From Ruminococcus flavefaciens (lineage in GTDB: Bacteria; Bacillota; Clostridia; Oscillospirales; Ruminococcaceae), in NCBI RefSeq assembly GCF_900119075.1, contig NZ_FPIP01000004.1, positions 124,001 through 188,000 on the forward strand: a DNA stretch of 64,000 nt. The letters are read 5' to 3'. Below the pieces are notes generated by a model. It was given only the letters and a program-made list of their open reading frames with translations. It made no database searches and was not told where the DNA came from. Made by a program: the position numbers and the translations under genes. Shown one piece after another: positions 22,941 to 32,603 of this stretch (position 1 is the first letter of the stretch; every line of letters starts with the position of its first letter).

Positions 22941-23855
22941 ATGCCTGATATCTGCTTATTGGGAACAGGCGGGATGCTGCCCTTGAAGGACAGATTCCTC
23001 ACCAGCCTCTATGCCGAATACAACGGAAAGGCAGTCCTTATCGACTGCGGCGAGGGTACTCAGGTAGCCATTGCAAAGCACGGACTTAAAATGAGCAGGA
23101 TAGAGCTCCTGCTAATTACTCACTGTCATGCAGACCATGTAACGGGACTTCCCGGGCTGCTGCTTTCTATCGGCAACAGCTCCCGTACCGAGCCCCTTGA
23201 CATAGCCGCTCCCGAAAGCTGTCTGCCTGTGCTGCGAAGTCTTATGAGCGTTTGCGGAGCTCTGCCCTATGAGGTAAGGCTTCACGGACTTCCCGAGGAT
23301 AAGCCCTATGAGTTTTCGGCAGATATGATAGAACCCATGCTGAAAATAAGGACTCTGCCCCTTTCTCACAGAGTAAGCTGTATAGGCTACAGCCTTATAC
23401 TTGAAAAAAAGCCGCCTTTCCTGCCTGAAAACGCCAAGGCGCTGAATATCCCTGTAGAGTACTGGAAAAGGCTTCACGCAGGGGAGACTGTCACCCTTGA
23501 TGACGGCAGGAGCATAGCTCCCGAGGAAGTTACGGGAGAAAAGAGAGCTCCGATCAAGATAACCTATACCACGGATACACTTCCGATAGCGGAGCTGGCA
23601 GGCTTTGCCGAGAGCTCCGACCTTTTCATATGTGAGGGTATGTACGGACTTCCCGAAAAAAAGGAGTCCATGAACGAGAAGTGCCATATGCTCATGCAGG
23701 ACGCCTGCGACATTGCAGCAAAAGCAAATGTAAAGCGGCTGTGGCTGACGCATTACAGCCCTGCTGAAAAGGAGCCCTCTGTCTATGAGGAAGAATTGAA
23801 GGAGCTTTTCCACGAAGTCGTTATAACTGAGGACGGAGAAAAGCTTACGCTTTGA
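22941..23855 (+). CDS. rnz: Ribonuclease Z (metallo-beta-lactamase fold)
   Basis: A 304-residue tRNase Z-type protein that would remove tRNA 3' trailers. The metal motif is THCHADHVTGLPG near 54-66, with YTTDT and a late LTHYSP contributing further ligands. The start is preceded by AGGAGG located in the rseP end, one base gap. Both tRNA-Ser genes nearby already encode CCA. Family is clear; assignment to RNase Z rather than another MBL hydrolase rests on overall pattern. Confidence 0.87.
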   Translation: MPDICLLGTGGMLPLKDRFLTSLYAEYNGKAVLIDCGEGTQVAIAKHGLKMSRIELLLITHCHADHVTGLPGLLLSIGNSSRTEPLDIAAPESCLPVLRSLMSVCGALPYEVRLHGLPEDKPYEFSADMIEPMLKIRTLPLSHRVSCIGYSLILEKKPPFLPENAKALNIPVEYWKRLHAGETVTLDDGRSIAPEEVTGEKRAPIKITYTTDTLPIAELAGFAESSDLFICEGMYGLPEKKESMNEKCHMLMQDACDIAAKANVKRLWLTHYSPAEKEPSVYEEELKELFHEVVITEDGEKLTL

Positions 23856-23879
23856 GAGTAAATTTTTATTGGAAAGCAG

Positions 23880-23906
23880 TGTAGGGGCGGCGTTACGCCG
23901 CCCGTG
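23880..23906 (+). repeat. Short palindromic repeat, unit 1
   Basis: TGTAGGGGCGGCG TTA CGCCGCCCGTG: a family member starting TGTAGGGG and ending CCCGTG, with complementary arms GGGCGGCG-like. Found between rnz and ispG. Confidence 0.8.
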
Positions 23907-23966
23907 AAATATTAGCAGAATAACAACTAAGCGTTATTCACCGATTACATAGTAAGGAGAGATATT

Positions 23967-25004
23967 ATGAGAAATGTCAGACCTGTAAAGGTAGGGGACT
24001 GCGTCCTCGATGGAAAGCATATATATATCCAGTCCATGCTGAATATGCGCTCGGACGATATCGAGGGCAGTGTAAAGCAGGCTGTTGAGCTTGAAAAGGC
24101 AGGCTGCGAGATAATCCGCGCAGCTATCCCGAATATGGAGGCTGTAAAGCTTATCCCTGCTATCAAGGAGGCTGTTAAGATACCTCTCGTTGCGGATATC
24201 CACTTCGACTACAAGCTGGCTATCGAGTCCGCAGCGGCAGGAGTTGACAAGATACGCATAAACCCCGGCAATATCGGCGGCATGGACAGAGTAAAGGCAG
24301 TAGTTGACGCCTGCCGTGCAAGGAATCTTCCTATCCGTATCGGCGTAAATTCGGGCTCACTTGAAAAGGAGATACTTGCAAAGTACGGCTCTCCTACGCC
24401 CGAGGCTCTTGTTGAGAGCGCTATGGGACACGCAGCTATGCTGGAGCATTTTGACTTCAACGATATAGTTATTTCCATAAAATCATCTGACGTAAACAAG
24501 ATGATAGCTTCGTACAGACTTGCTGCACAGAAGTGTAATTATCCGCTCCACCTCGGAGTAACAGAAGCAGGCACAGAGCGCATGGGACTTATCAAATCCG
24601 CTATCGGTATCGGCTCTCTGCTCTGCGACGGCATAGGCGAGACGATCCGCGTATCCCTTACTGATGATCCTGTACGTGAGGTAGCTGCCGCCAAGGATAT
24701 CCTCAAAAGTATCGGCAAGCGCGGCGGTGTAAGGATAGTTTCATGTCCGACCTGCGGCAGAACGCGTATCGACCTTATAAATACTGCAAAAATGGTTGAA
24801 GAAGCTGTCAAGGATATGGACAAGGATATAACTGTTGCAGTTATGGGCTGTGTAGTAAACGGTCCGGGAGAAGCCCGCGAAGCCGATGTTGGTATCGCAG
24901 GAGGCGACGGCTGTGCTATCATCTTCAAAAAGGACGGCACACAGCGCAAGATAAAGGAAGAGGACATAGTTCCCGAGCTTCTTGCGGAGATAGACAAGCT
25001 TTGA
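23967..25004 (+). CDS. ispG: 4-hydroxy-3-methylbut-2-enyl diphosphate synthase
   Basis: A 345-residue [4Fe-4S] enzyme of the MEP pathway, forming HMBPP from MEcPP. The cluster cysteines are in SCPTCGR near 258-262 and CVVNGPGE near 295; the TIM-barrel N-terminus shows IRAAIPNME and VADIHFDY. AAGGAG precedes the ATG. It is the second MEP enzyme of this cluster after dxr and lies 27 bases before polC. Confidence 0.96.
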   Translation: MRNVRPVKVGDCVLDGKHIYIQSMLNMRSDDIEGSVKQAVELEKAGCEIIRAAIPNMEAVKLIPAIKEAVKIPLVADIHFDYKLAIESAAAGVDKIRINPGNIGGMDRVKAVVDACRARNLPIRIGVNSGSLEKEILAKYGSPTPEALVESAMGHAAMLEHFDFNDIVISIKSSDVNKMIASYRLAAQKCNYPLHLGVTEAGTERMGLIKSAIGIGSLLCDGIGETIRVSLTDDPVREVAAAKDILKSIGKRGGVRIVSCPTCGRTRIDLINTAKMVEEAVKDMDKDITVAVMGCVVNGPGEAREADVGIAGGDGCAIIFKKDGTQRKIKEEDIVPELLAEIDKL

Positions 25005-25031
25005 TCAATTCATTTGGACGGGAGTTTTATA

Positions 25032-28000
25032 ATGCAGATAAAAATATCCGAATTTCTCAAGGAATACATATCGGAGCTTCCCGAAAGCGTAATGAACGGA
25101 GAGATTTTCAAGCTCACATACAGTGAAAATCTTGAATCTATCCGCTTTCATGCGCATTTCGACGAGTTAGTCCCCAGTGATGATGTATTCGCATTTGAAA
25201 AAGCAGTGGAAACTGCCATAAAGGTGGAGCAGGTGCGTCTTGCCTGCCGTTATCCCTCCGAGAAATTCGGCATGGACTGCTACGGCGAGCTCATAAAGCT
25301 GTTAAAGCGCGATATCCCTGTAGTGAACGGCTTTCTCGACGACGCTGACGTTTCTCTCGGCAACGGTGAGCTCCGCATAAGGATAGTTCATGGCGGACGT
25401 GATATACTGGACAAGTTCAACTTCTGCACAGGCTTTTCACGAATGATTTACAATCAGTTCGGCGTAAGAGTCAAGGTAGTCCTTGACGGTGATACCTCCG
25501 TAAGCGTTGAGCAGTACGACGAGATGATAGAGCGCCTTGAAGCGGATATGCCTGACTACAGCAGTCAGCTTATCCCTGATAAGACTCCCGACGAGATAAA
25601 GACCGAGGAAATGAAGTCCGTTATCCCCACTGCTACACTTGACGTAACGGCTCTCAATAAGGACTTCGATGCCGAATCTGCCGAGATAGTAAAGGGAAGA
25701 GCTATCCGCGAAAAGCCCATACCGATATGCGAGGCTGTACAGCACCTCGGCGAAAAGGTTGTCGTTGTGGGCGACGTTTTTGCTTCGGAGCTTAAGGAAG
25801 TCCGCAACGAAAAGACCGTTGTCACCTATGATATCACCGACTACAGCGGCTCGCTGAAAATAAAGATATTTGCCAAGAACGAGGAAGTCGAGGAGATGAA
25901 GCTGGGCTCCATAAAGAGCGGAGCTACACTTCTTGTATCGGGCAAGCTGGACTACGATTCCTATGCGCGAGATATCGTTATATCCGCAAATTCTCTTATC
26001 AAGGTAAAGCGCATACCGAAAATGGACAACTATCCCGAAAAGCGTGTTGAGCTCCACTGCCACAGCAATATGTCCGCTATGGACGCTGTTACCGATCCTG
26101 TTACACTTATCAACAGGGCGGCAAGCTGGGGACATCAGGCAATGGCGATAACTGACCACGGCAACGTTCAGGCGTTCCCCGACTGTATGTACAATATGCC
26201 CAAGAACTTCAAGGTCATCTACGGCATGGAGGCATACGTGGTAAACGATATCGAGCGTGATATGGTCGTTTACGGCGGCGATGACCGCTCCTTTGACGAC
26301 GAGATAATTGTTTTTGACGTTGAGACCACGGGACTCAGCTTCCGCAATGACAGGCTCACCGAGATAGGCGCTGTCAAGCTGAAAAACCTACAGGTAGTGG
26401 ACAGCTTCAATACCAAGGTGAATCCGGGATTCCATATCCCCGAGAGGATAACGGAGCTCACAGGCATAAGCGACGCCGATGTTGCAAATGCTCCCGACGA
26501 AGCAGAGGCGCTCCGTATGTTCATGGAGTTCTGCGGAGATAAGCCTGTACTGGTAGCTCATAACGCCCGTTATGATACAAACATGATAAATCAGGTCTGC
26601 AAGAGGCAGAGCATTGATTTTGAATACACATGGGTGGACACGCTTGTCATGTGTCAGTCCATGCTCCCCGAAATGGGACGCCACAAGCTGAATCTTGTGG
26701 CAAAACAGCTTAAACTTGGAAAGTTCGACCACCACAGAGCCTCGGACGACGCTCTCATGCTGGCAAAGATATACATTGAGCTTATCGGCAGACTGAAAAG
26801 CGAAAGAAGCTTCAAGTCCATACAGCAGCTCAATATCCTTGTGGACGAGATAGAGACAAAGAAGCTGAAAAGCTACCATTTTATCATACTTGTCCGCAAT
26901 CAGGCAGGTCTGAAGAACCTCTACAGGCTTGTATCTCTCAGTAATCTTGAATTTTTCTATAAAAAACCCCTTATACCGAAGTCGAGACTTATAGAGCACC
27001 GAGAGGGACTTATCTACGGAAGCGCCTGCGAGGCTGGCGAGATATTCCAGGCTATGCTGGATATCCGCGATCAGGACTACATCGACGATCTTGCGAAGTT
27101 CTACGACTATCTTGAGATTCAGCCCATAGGCAACAATAAGTTCATGGTGCGCGACGGCGTGGCAAAGGACGACGAGGAGCTCCGCGATTTCAACCGCTAT
27201 ATCGTTGAAATGGGCGACAGACTTGGGCTCCCTACCTGCGCTACCTGCGACGTTCACTTTATTGATCCCAAGGACGCTATCTACCGTAAGATAATCCTTG
27301 CAAGCATGGGCTTCAAGGACGCCGAGGAGCAGGCTCCTCTCTACCTCAGAACTACTGAGGAGATGATGGCGGAGTTCGCATATCTGGGCGAGGACAAGGC
27401 AAAGGAAGTCGTTATCACCAATACCAATGCCATTGCCGACCAGATAGAGGTAGTCCGCCCCATACCAAAGGGTACCTTTACTCCTACTATCGAGGGAGCA
27501 GAGGAGGAGTTGGTTAAGATAACCCACGACAAAGCCCATGAGATATACGGAGATCCGCTCCCCGAGCTGGTCGACAAGCGCCTTGACCGTGAGCTTTCGT
27601 CTATCATCAAGCACGGCTTCTCCGTGCTCTATATCATCGCCCAGAAGCTGGTGTGGAACTCCGTTGAGAACGGCTATCTCGTTGGTTCGAGAGGTTCCGT
27701 TGGTTCTTCATTCGTGGCTTCAATGGCTGGTATCTCAGAGGTAAATCCTCTGCCGCCCCATTATGTATGCCCCAACTGCAAGCACAGCGAGTTCCTGCTG
27801 GACGGTGTATACGGCTCGGGCTTCGACCTGCCGCCGAAAAAGTGCCCCGACTGCGGCAAGGACATGAACCGTGACGGACACGATATCCCCTTCGAGACCT
27901 TCCTTGGCTTCGACGGCGATAAAGCGCCTGATATCGACCTTAACTTCTCCGATGAGTACCAGTTCTGGGCTCATCGCTATACGGAAAAGCTTTTCGGAAA

Positions 28001-29357
28001 ATCCAACGTTTTCAAGGCAGGAACTATCTCAGTTGTTGCGGAAAAGACCGCCTACGGCTACGTTAAGAAGTACTGCGAGGAGAACGGCATAACCCTTAAC
28101 AACGCAGAAATGAGCCGACTTGCTATCGGCTGTACAGGTATCAAGAGGACCACAGGTCAGCATCCGGGCGGAATGGTAGTTGTGCCGTCGGACTACGACG
28201 TTTACGACTTCACTCCCGTTCAGCACCCTGCTGATACTGCGGATTCCGAGATAATCACAACTCACTTCACGTTCAATTCGCTCCATGATACCATATTGAA
28301 GCTTGACGAGCTGGGACACGTTGTTCCTACCCTGTACAAGCACCTTGAAGACCTGACGGGTATCAAGATAAAGGACGTTCCCACATCTGATCCCGATGTT
28401 ATCCGTATGTGTACAAACTGCGATGTGCTTGGAGTTACTCCAGAGGACATCTACTGCAAGACGGGAAGTCTCGGTATCCCTGAAATGGGCACGGGCTTCA
28501 CTATACAGATGCTTCTGGACGCAAAGCCAACTAAGTTCAGCGACTTTTTGCAGATATCGGGACTTTCCCACGGTACCGACGTTTGGCTGGGCAATGCCAA
28601 GGATCTTATCGACAACGGCGTATGCACTATTTCCGACGTTATCGGAACCCGTGACTCCATTATGACCTACTTATTATATAAAGGCGTTGAGCCGAAAATG
28701 GCTTTCCAGATAATGGAGTGGACTCGTAAGGGAAAAGCTCCAAAGCAGTTCACACCCGAAATCATACAAATGCTCCGCGACCATAACGTACCCGAATGGT
28801 ACATTGAGAGCTGTCTGAAGATAAAGTATATGTTCCCTAAGGCTCACGCGGCGGCTTATGTTATCGCGGCTATCAAGCTGGGCTGGTTCAAGCTGCATAT
28901 GCCGCTGGAGTATTACGCTACCTACTTCTCCGTAAGAGGCGAGGACTTCGACGCAGAGCTTGCTGTCAAGGGCATTGGCGCAGTCCGCGCAAAGATAGAG
29001 GAGATAAAGGCTCTGGGCAACGACAAGACCAACAAGGACAGCGCACTCTACGATATCCTGCTCATTACAAACGAGATGATGTCGCGCGGCTATGAATTCC
29101 TGCCTATCGACCTGTTCAAGTCCCACGCTACCGACTATCTTGTAGAGGACGGCAAGCTGAGGATTCCTTTCTCAGCTATGAGCGGCGTCGGAGACAACGC
29201 TGCCAAGGGCATTTACGAGGCTGTGCAAAAGGGCGGATTCATGTCAATAGAAGAATTCCAGTCCGAGAGCGGAGCGTCAAAAACGACAATCGATATGTTG
29301 AAAAGTATAGGTGCATTTGGTGATTTGCCTGAATCCACACAGATGTCCTTCTTTTAA
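25032..29357 (+). CDS. polC: DNA polymerase III alpha subunit, PolC type
   Basis: A 1441-residue Gram-positive replicative polymerase. The ATG at 25032 is chosen because GGGAG lies seven bases before it. Domains: N-terminal region and OB-fold, PHP domain beginning VELHCHSNMSAMD near 338, a 3'-5' exonuclease inserted in PHP with DVETTGL near 429, the rest of PHP, a zinc-binding element CPNCK ... CPDCG near 912-940, and the polymerase core with APDIDLNFSDEYQ near 965. Length matches PolC. It sits next to the isoprenoid/lipid cluster, an arrangement seen in other Firmicutes. Its Ile codons use ata freely, unlike the hydrogenase operon. Confidence 0.97.
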   Translation: MQIKISEFLKEYISELPESVMNGEIFKLTYSENLESIRFHAHFDELVPSDDVFAFEKAVETAIKVEQVRLACRYPSEKFGMDCYGELIKLLKRDIPVVNGFLDDADVSLGNGELRIRIVHGGRDILDKFNFCTGFSRMIYNQFGVRVKVVLDGDTSVSVEQYDEMIERLEADMPDYSSQLIPDKTPDEIKTEEMKSVIPTATLDVTALNKDFDAESAEIVKGRAIREKPIPICEAVQHLGEKVVVVGDVFASELKEVRNEKTVVTYDITDYSGSLKIKIFAKNEEVEEMKLGSIKSGATLLVSGKLDYDSYARDIVISANSLIKVKRIPKMDNYPEKRVELHCHSNMSAMDAVTDPVTLINRAASWGHQAMAITDHGNVQAFPDCMYNMPKNFKVIYGMEAYVVNDIERDMVVYGGDDRSFDDEIIVFDVETTGLSFRNDRLTEIGAVKLKNLQVVDSFNTKVNPGFHIPERITELTGISDADVANAPDEAEALRMFMEFCGDKPVLVAHNARYDTNMINQVCKRQSIDFEYTWVDTLVMCQSMLPEMGRHKLNLVAKQLKLGKFDHHRASDDALMLAKIYIELIGRLKSERSFKSIQQLNILVDEIETKKLKSYHFIILVRNQAGLKNLYRLVSLSNLEFFYKKPLIPKSRLIEHREGLIYGSACEAGEIFQAMLDIRDQDYIDDLAKFYDYLEIQPIGNNKFMVRDGVAKDDEELRDFNRYIVEMGDRLGLPTCATCDVHFIDPKDAIYRKIILASMGFKDAEEQAPLYLRTTEEMMAEFAYLGEDKAKEVVITNTNAIADQIEVVRPIPKGTFTPTIEGAEEELVKITHDKAHEIYGDPLPELVDKRLDRELSSIIKHGFSVLYIIAQKLVWNSVENGYLVGSRGSVGSSFVASMAGISEVNPLPPHYVCPNCKHSEFLLDGVYGSGFDLPPKKCPDCGKDMNRDGHDIPFETFLGFDGDKAPDIDLNFSDEYQFWAHRYTEKLFGKSNVFKAGTISVVAEKTAYGYVKKYCEENGITLNNAEMSRLAIGCTGIKRTTGQHPGGMVVVPSDYDVYDFTPVQHPADTADSEIITTHFTFNSLHDTILKLDELGHVVPTLYKHLEDLTGIKIKDVPTSDPDVIRMCTNCDVLGVTPEDIYCKTGSLGIPEMGTGFTIQMLLDAKPTKFSDFLQISGLSHGTDVWLGNAKDLIDNGVCTISDVIGTRDSIMTYLLYKGVEPKMAFQIMEWTRKGKAPKQFTPEIIQMLRDHNVPEWYIESCLKIKYMFPKAHAAAYVIAAIKLGWFKLHMPLEYYATYFSVRGEDFDAELAVKGIGAVRAKIEEIKALGNDKTNKDSALYDILLITNEMMSRGYEFLPIDLFKSHATDYLVEDGKLRIPFSAMSGVGDNAAKGIYEAVQKGGFMSIEEFQSESGASKTTIDMLKSIGAFGDLPESTQMSFF

Positions 29358-29358
29358 C

Positions 29359-29387
29359 TTGACTTTTGCTTAGTAATATGTTATCAT
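29359..29387 (+). promoter_or_regulatory. Promoter of the histidine operon
   Basis: TTGACT (29359-29364) and TATCAT (29382-29387), 17-base spacer. The leader to hisZ is only about 35 bases, too short for a T-box or attenuator. Confidence 0.75.
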
Positions 29388-29430
29388 AGTATCATGTTAG
29401 CAGACTAAAGTGATTACCAAGGAGGTTGCT

Positions 29431-30627
29431 ATGAAAAATTATGACCTTATCACTCCCGAGGGTACAAAGGACCTGCTCTTCGGAGAGTGCATAGTAAGAC
29501 GAAATATAGAGAATACTCTCATGGGACTGTTCAGAAGCAGCGGCTACAGTGAGACTATCACCCCCGGTCTGGAGTTCTTTGACGTATTCAACCTTAATTC
29601 ACGCTATTTTCCGCAGGAGAACCTGTACAAGCTGACAGACAGCAAGGGCAGACTTCTCGTTATGCGTCCCGATACCACAATGCCTATCGCAAGAATAGTT
29701 GCTACCCGTCTGAGAGACGCTGTTCTTCCTCTTAAGCTCTGTTACGCTCAGGCTGTTTACACCACCGAGCCATCATTAAAGGGCAGAAGCGATGAGGTAG
29801 TACAGGCAGGTATCGAGCTTATCGGCTCTCAGCTTAAAATGGCTGACCTTGAAGTAATATCAACAGCTGTTGATTCGCTCAGCTCATTCGGCATGGAGTT
29901 CTCACTTGAACTCGGTCATATCGGCATATTCAAGGAGCTTGTCAGCAAGCTGGACGCTTCTGAAAAGGACAAGGAAAACATCAGAAAGCTCATCGAGAAC
30001 AAGAATTTCCCTGCGCTCAACGACCTGCTTGACAGCTTCGGCAATTCACCTGTTACAAATGCACTCAAAAAGCTCCCTGCGCTCTTCGGCGGCGAGGAAG
30101 TATTTGAAAAGGCTGAGGAGCTTATGCCTGATGACAATATCAAGCGTATCCTTGACGAGCTGAGAAATATTTACGCAGACGCTTCCGAGCTCTGCGGCGG
30201 CGACGGTACTATCACCGTTGACCTTGGACTGGTAAACAAGACCGACTACTACACAGGTCTTATCATAAAGGGCTATTTACAGGGACACGGCGAGGAGGTC
30301 CTCTCGGGCGGACGCTACGACAAGCTTATCTCCGAGTTCGGCTACGACGTTCCTGCTATCGGCTTTGCGGTAAATATCAACGCAGTTGCAAAGCTCATGG
30401 AAAAGAGCGACGTTCTTCCTGCCGAGCCAAAGGCTGACGTTATCGTTTATGCCGAGGAGGGCTGCGAGGTAGCTGCTCTCAAGGCTGCAAAGGAGCTCCG
30501 CGAGCAGGGACTTATCGTTGAGAACGCTCTCTTCGACGACCTTGAAAGCGTCCGTGAATACGCTATGGAGAAGAAGATAGCAAAGGTAGTAGTTATCGAC
30601 GGCGAGAGCAAGGAGGTAAACATATGA
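29431..30627 (+). CDS. hisZ: ATP phosphoribosyltransferase regulatory subunit HisZ
   Basis: Start at 29431 behind AAGGAGG (398 aa). The protein resembles a histidyl-tRNA synthetase catalytic core (PEGTKDLLF, RPDTTMPIAR, GGRYDKL near 298) but lacks the anticodon-binding domain in usual form, as HisZ does. HisZ is needed by the short form of HisG, and that is what follows, overlapping by four bases (ATGA). It would confer histidine feedback. Leads the his operon. Confidence 0.93.
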   Translation: MKNYDLITPEGTKDLLFGECIVRRNIENTLMGLFRSSGYSETITPGLEFFDVFNLNSRYFPQENLYKLTDSKGRLLVMRPDTTMPIARIVATRLRDAVLPLKLCYAQAVYTTEPSLKGRSDEVVQAGIELIGSQLKMADLEVISTAVDSLSSFGMEFSLELGHIGIFKELVSKLDASEKDKENIRKLIENKNFPALNDLLDSFGNSPVTNALKKLPALFGGEEVFEKAEELMPDDNIKRILDELRNIYADASELCGGDGTITVDLGLVNKTDYYTGLIIKGYLQGHGEEVLSGGRYDKLISEFGYDVPAIGFAVNINAVAKLMEKSDVLPAEPKADVIVYAEEGCEVAALKAAKELREQGLIVENALFDDLESVREYAMEKKIAKVVVIDGESKEVNI

Positions 30628-31253
30628 ACAAGCCTATAAGAATGGCTCTTACAAAGGGCAGACTGGAAAAGGACACAGTTGGTCTCCTTGAAAAGCTGGG
30701 CTTCGACTGCACAGCAGTACGTGAAAAGGGCAGAAAGCTCATACTTCCCGTACCTGACGCAAATCTTGAAGTCGTACTTGCAAAGGCTAACGACGTTATC
30801 ACCTATGTTGAGCATGGCGTGTGCGACATGGGCGTTGTGGGCAAGGACACTATCATGGAGATGAAAGGCAAGTTCTATGAGCTTGTGGACCTTGGCTTCG
30901 GCAAATGCAAGTTTGCTCTTGCTACTAAAAAGGGTTACGACTTCTACAGCGGCTACGGCATAAAGACTATCGCTACAAAGTACCCCAATGTAGCAAGAAG
31001 CTTCTTTGAAAAGAAAGGCATGGACACCGAGATAATCAAGATAGAGGGCTCTGTTGAGCTTGCACCGCTTCTTGAACTTGCTGACGGTATCGTTGATATA
31101 GTTGAGACAGGTACTACTCTCAGGGAGAACGGACTTGAAGTAATCGAGGACGTTGCACCTATCTCCGCAAGACTTATCGCAAACACTGTTAGCCTCAAAA
31201 TGAGACACGCTGAAATAGACAGACTTATTACACTTATAGAGGAGAATCTCTGA
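30624..31253 (+). CDS. hisG: ATP phosphoribosyltransferase, short form
   Basis: A 209-residue catalytic subunit for the first step of histidine synthesis (ATP + PRPP). ALTKGRLEKD at the N-terminus and DIVETGTTLRENGL near 153-166 are family signatures. The length is the short form without the C-terminal regulatory domain, consistent with the HisZ partner. Overlaps both neighbours. Confidence 0.96.
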   Translation: MNKPIRMALTKGRLEKDTVGLLEKLGFDCTAVREKGRKLILPVPDANLEVVLAKANDVITYVEHGVCDMGVVGKDTIMEMKGKFYELVDLGFGKCKFALATKKGYDFYSGYGIKTIATKYPNVARSFFEKKGMDTEIIKIEGSVELAPLLELADGIVDIVETGTTLRENGLEVIEDVAPISARLIANTVSLKMRHAEIDRLITLIEENL

Positions 31254-32539
31254 TGAAGAAGATATTTGCAAACGGTACTGACGAAGTTGCATTCCTCAGT
31301 GACATTAAAAAGAGAAGCGGCGAGACCAACAAAAAGGTCACAGAAGTCGTTTCCGAGATAATCGAGAACGTCAAGGAAAACGGCGACGAGGCTGTAAAGG
31401 GCTATACTCTCAAATTTGACGGCAATCTGCCTCAGTACTATGAGGTACCCCGTGAGGTCATCAACGACGCTCTTACAGAAGCAGACCAGGAGTTCGTTGA
31501 CGCTCTTCTGAATGCACAGGAGAATATTGCCGATTTCCACCAGAGACAGCTGGAGCAGAGCTTTATCTCTGCCAAGGATAACGGCGTAATTATGGGACAG
31601 CGTATCCGCGGACTGCACAGAGTAGGACTCTATGTTCCCGGCGGCACAGCTGCTTATCCGTCAAGCGTTCTTATGAATGCTATCCCTGCTAAAATTGCAG
31701 GCGTCAAGGAGATAATCATGGTAACTCCGCCACTTAAAGACGGCACACCGAACAAGGATATCCTTGTTGCGGCAGCTATCTGCGGCGTGGACAGAGTGTT
31801 CCTCTCGGGCGGCGCACAGGCTATCGCAGCTCTTGCATACGGCACAGAGGAGATACCAAAGTGCGACAAGATAGTAGGTCCCGGAAACATCTATGTAGCT
31901 ACAGCCAAGAAGCTTCTTTACGGCGTAGTTGATATCGACATGATAGCAGGACCAAGCGAGATACTTGTTATTGCTGACGACACAGCAAATCCGAAGTTCG
32001 CAGCTGCTGACCTTATGTCACAGGCAGAGCACGACGTGCTTGCTTCTGCAATAATGGTAACAACCAGCGAGAAGCTTGCTGACGAGACTATCAAGGAGAT
32101 AGACCGCCAGAAGGAGTATCTCTCCAGAAAGAGCATTATCGAGAAGTCTCTTGAAGACTACGGTGCAGTTATCATTGCCGACAGCCGTGAAAAGTGCGTA
32201 GAGCTGGCAAACGAGATAGCTCCCGAGCACCTTGAAGTCCTTATGGAGAACCCATTCGAGCTTCTCGGCAGCCTTGACAACGCAGGTTCCATATTCCTCG
32301 GTCACTATGCTTCCGAGCCGCTCGGCGACTATTATGCAGGACCTAACCACGTCCTCCCAACAAGTGGTACAGCCCGTTTCTTCTCTCCTCTCGGAGTTGC
32401 AAGCTTTACAAAGCGTACTGCTTACACATATTACACTGAGGACGCTCTCAGAAAGGCTAAGGACGACATCGTTCTTATTGCAGAGCGCGAGGGACTTACA
32501 GCTCACGCTAACGCTATCAAGGTAAGATTTGAAGACTAA
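31253..32539 (+). CDS. hisD: Histidinol dehydrogenase
   Basis: A 428-residue enzyme oxidising histidinol to histidine in two NAD-dependent steps. GLYVPGGTAAYPSSVLMN near 124, GPGNIYVATAKK, IAGPSEILV, AEHDVLAS and GPNHVLPTSG are the family motifs; the zinc and catalytic residues lie in them. Overlaps hisG by one base (TGATG). A possible leaky terminator lies between it and hisC. Confidence 0.97.
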   Translation: MKKIFANGTDEVAFLSDIKKRSGETNKKVTEVVSEIIENVKENGDEAVKGYTLKFDGNLPQYYEVPREVINDALTEADQEFVDALLNAQENIADFHQRQLEQSFISAKDNGVIMGQRIRGLHRVGLYVPGGTAAYPSSVLMNAIPAKIAGVKEIIMVTPPLKDGTPNKDILVAAAICGVDRVFLSGGAQAIAALAYGTEEIPKCDKIVGPGNIYVATAKKLLYGVVDIDMIAGPSEILVIADDTANPKFAAADLMSQAEHDVLASAIMVTTSEKLADETIKEIDRQKEYLSRKSIIEKSLEDYGAVIIADSREKCVELANEIAPEHLEVLMENPFELLGSLDNAGSIFLGHYASEPLGDYYAGPNHVLPTSGTARFFSPLGVASFTKRTAYTYYTEDALRKAKDDIVLIAEREGLTAHANAIKVRFED

Positions 32540-32549
32540 ATCACGCAAT

Positions 32550-32589
32550 GGGGCGGCTTGAAATACAGCTGCCCTATAGGTGTTTTTTT
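32550..32589 (+). terminator. Possible leaky terminator between hisD and hisC
   Basis: GGGCGGC (32551-32557) pairs with GCTGCCC (32568-32574), one wobble, and a seven-T run begins about ten bases later. The distance from stem to T run makes it weak or regulated. Confidence 0.4.
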
Positions 32590-32603
32590 GGAAAGGATAA
32601 AAT

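Noticed and set aside
26388..27614. 408-codon minus-strand open frame inside polC
   Set aside because: Fully antisense to conserved polymerase domains; no start signals and no recognisable protein family.
29359..29430. Histidine T-box or attenuator before the his operon
   Set aside because: The leader from the mapped promoter to hisZ is only about 35 bases and contains no T-box motif or His-rich leader peptide.
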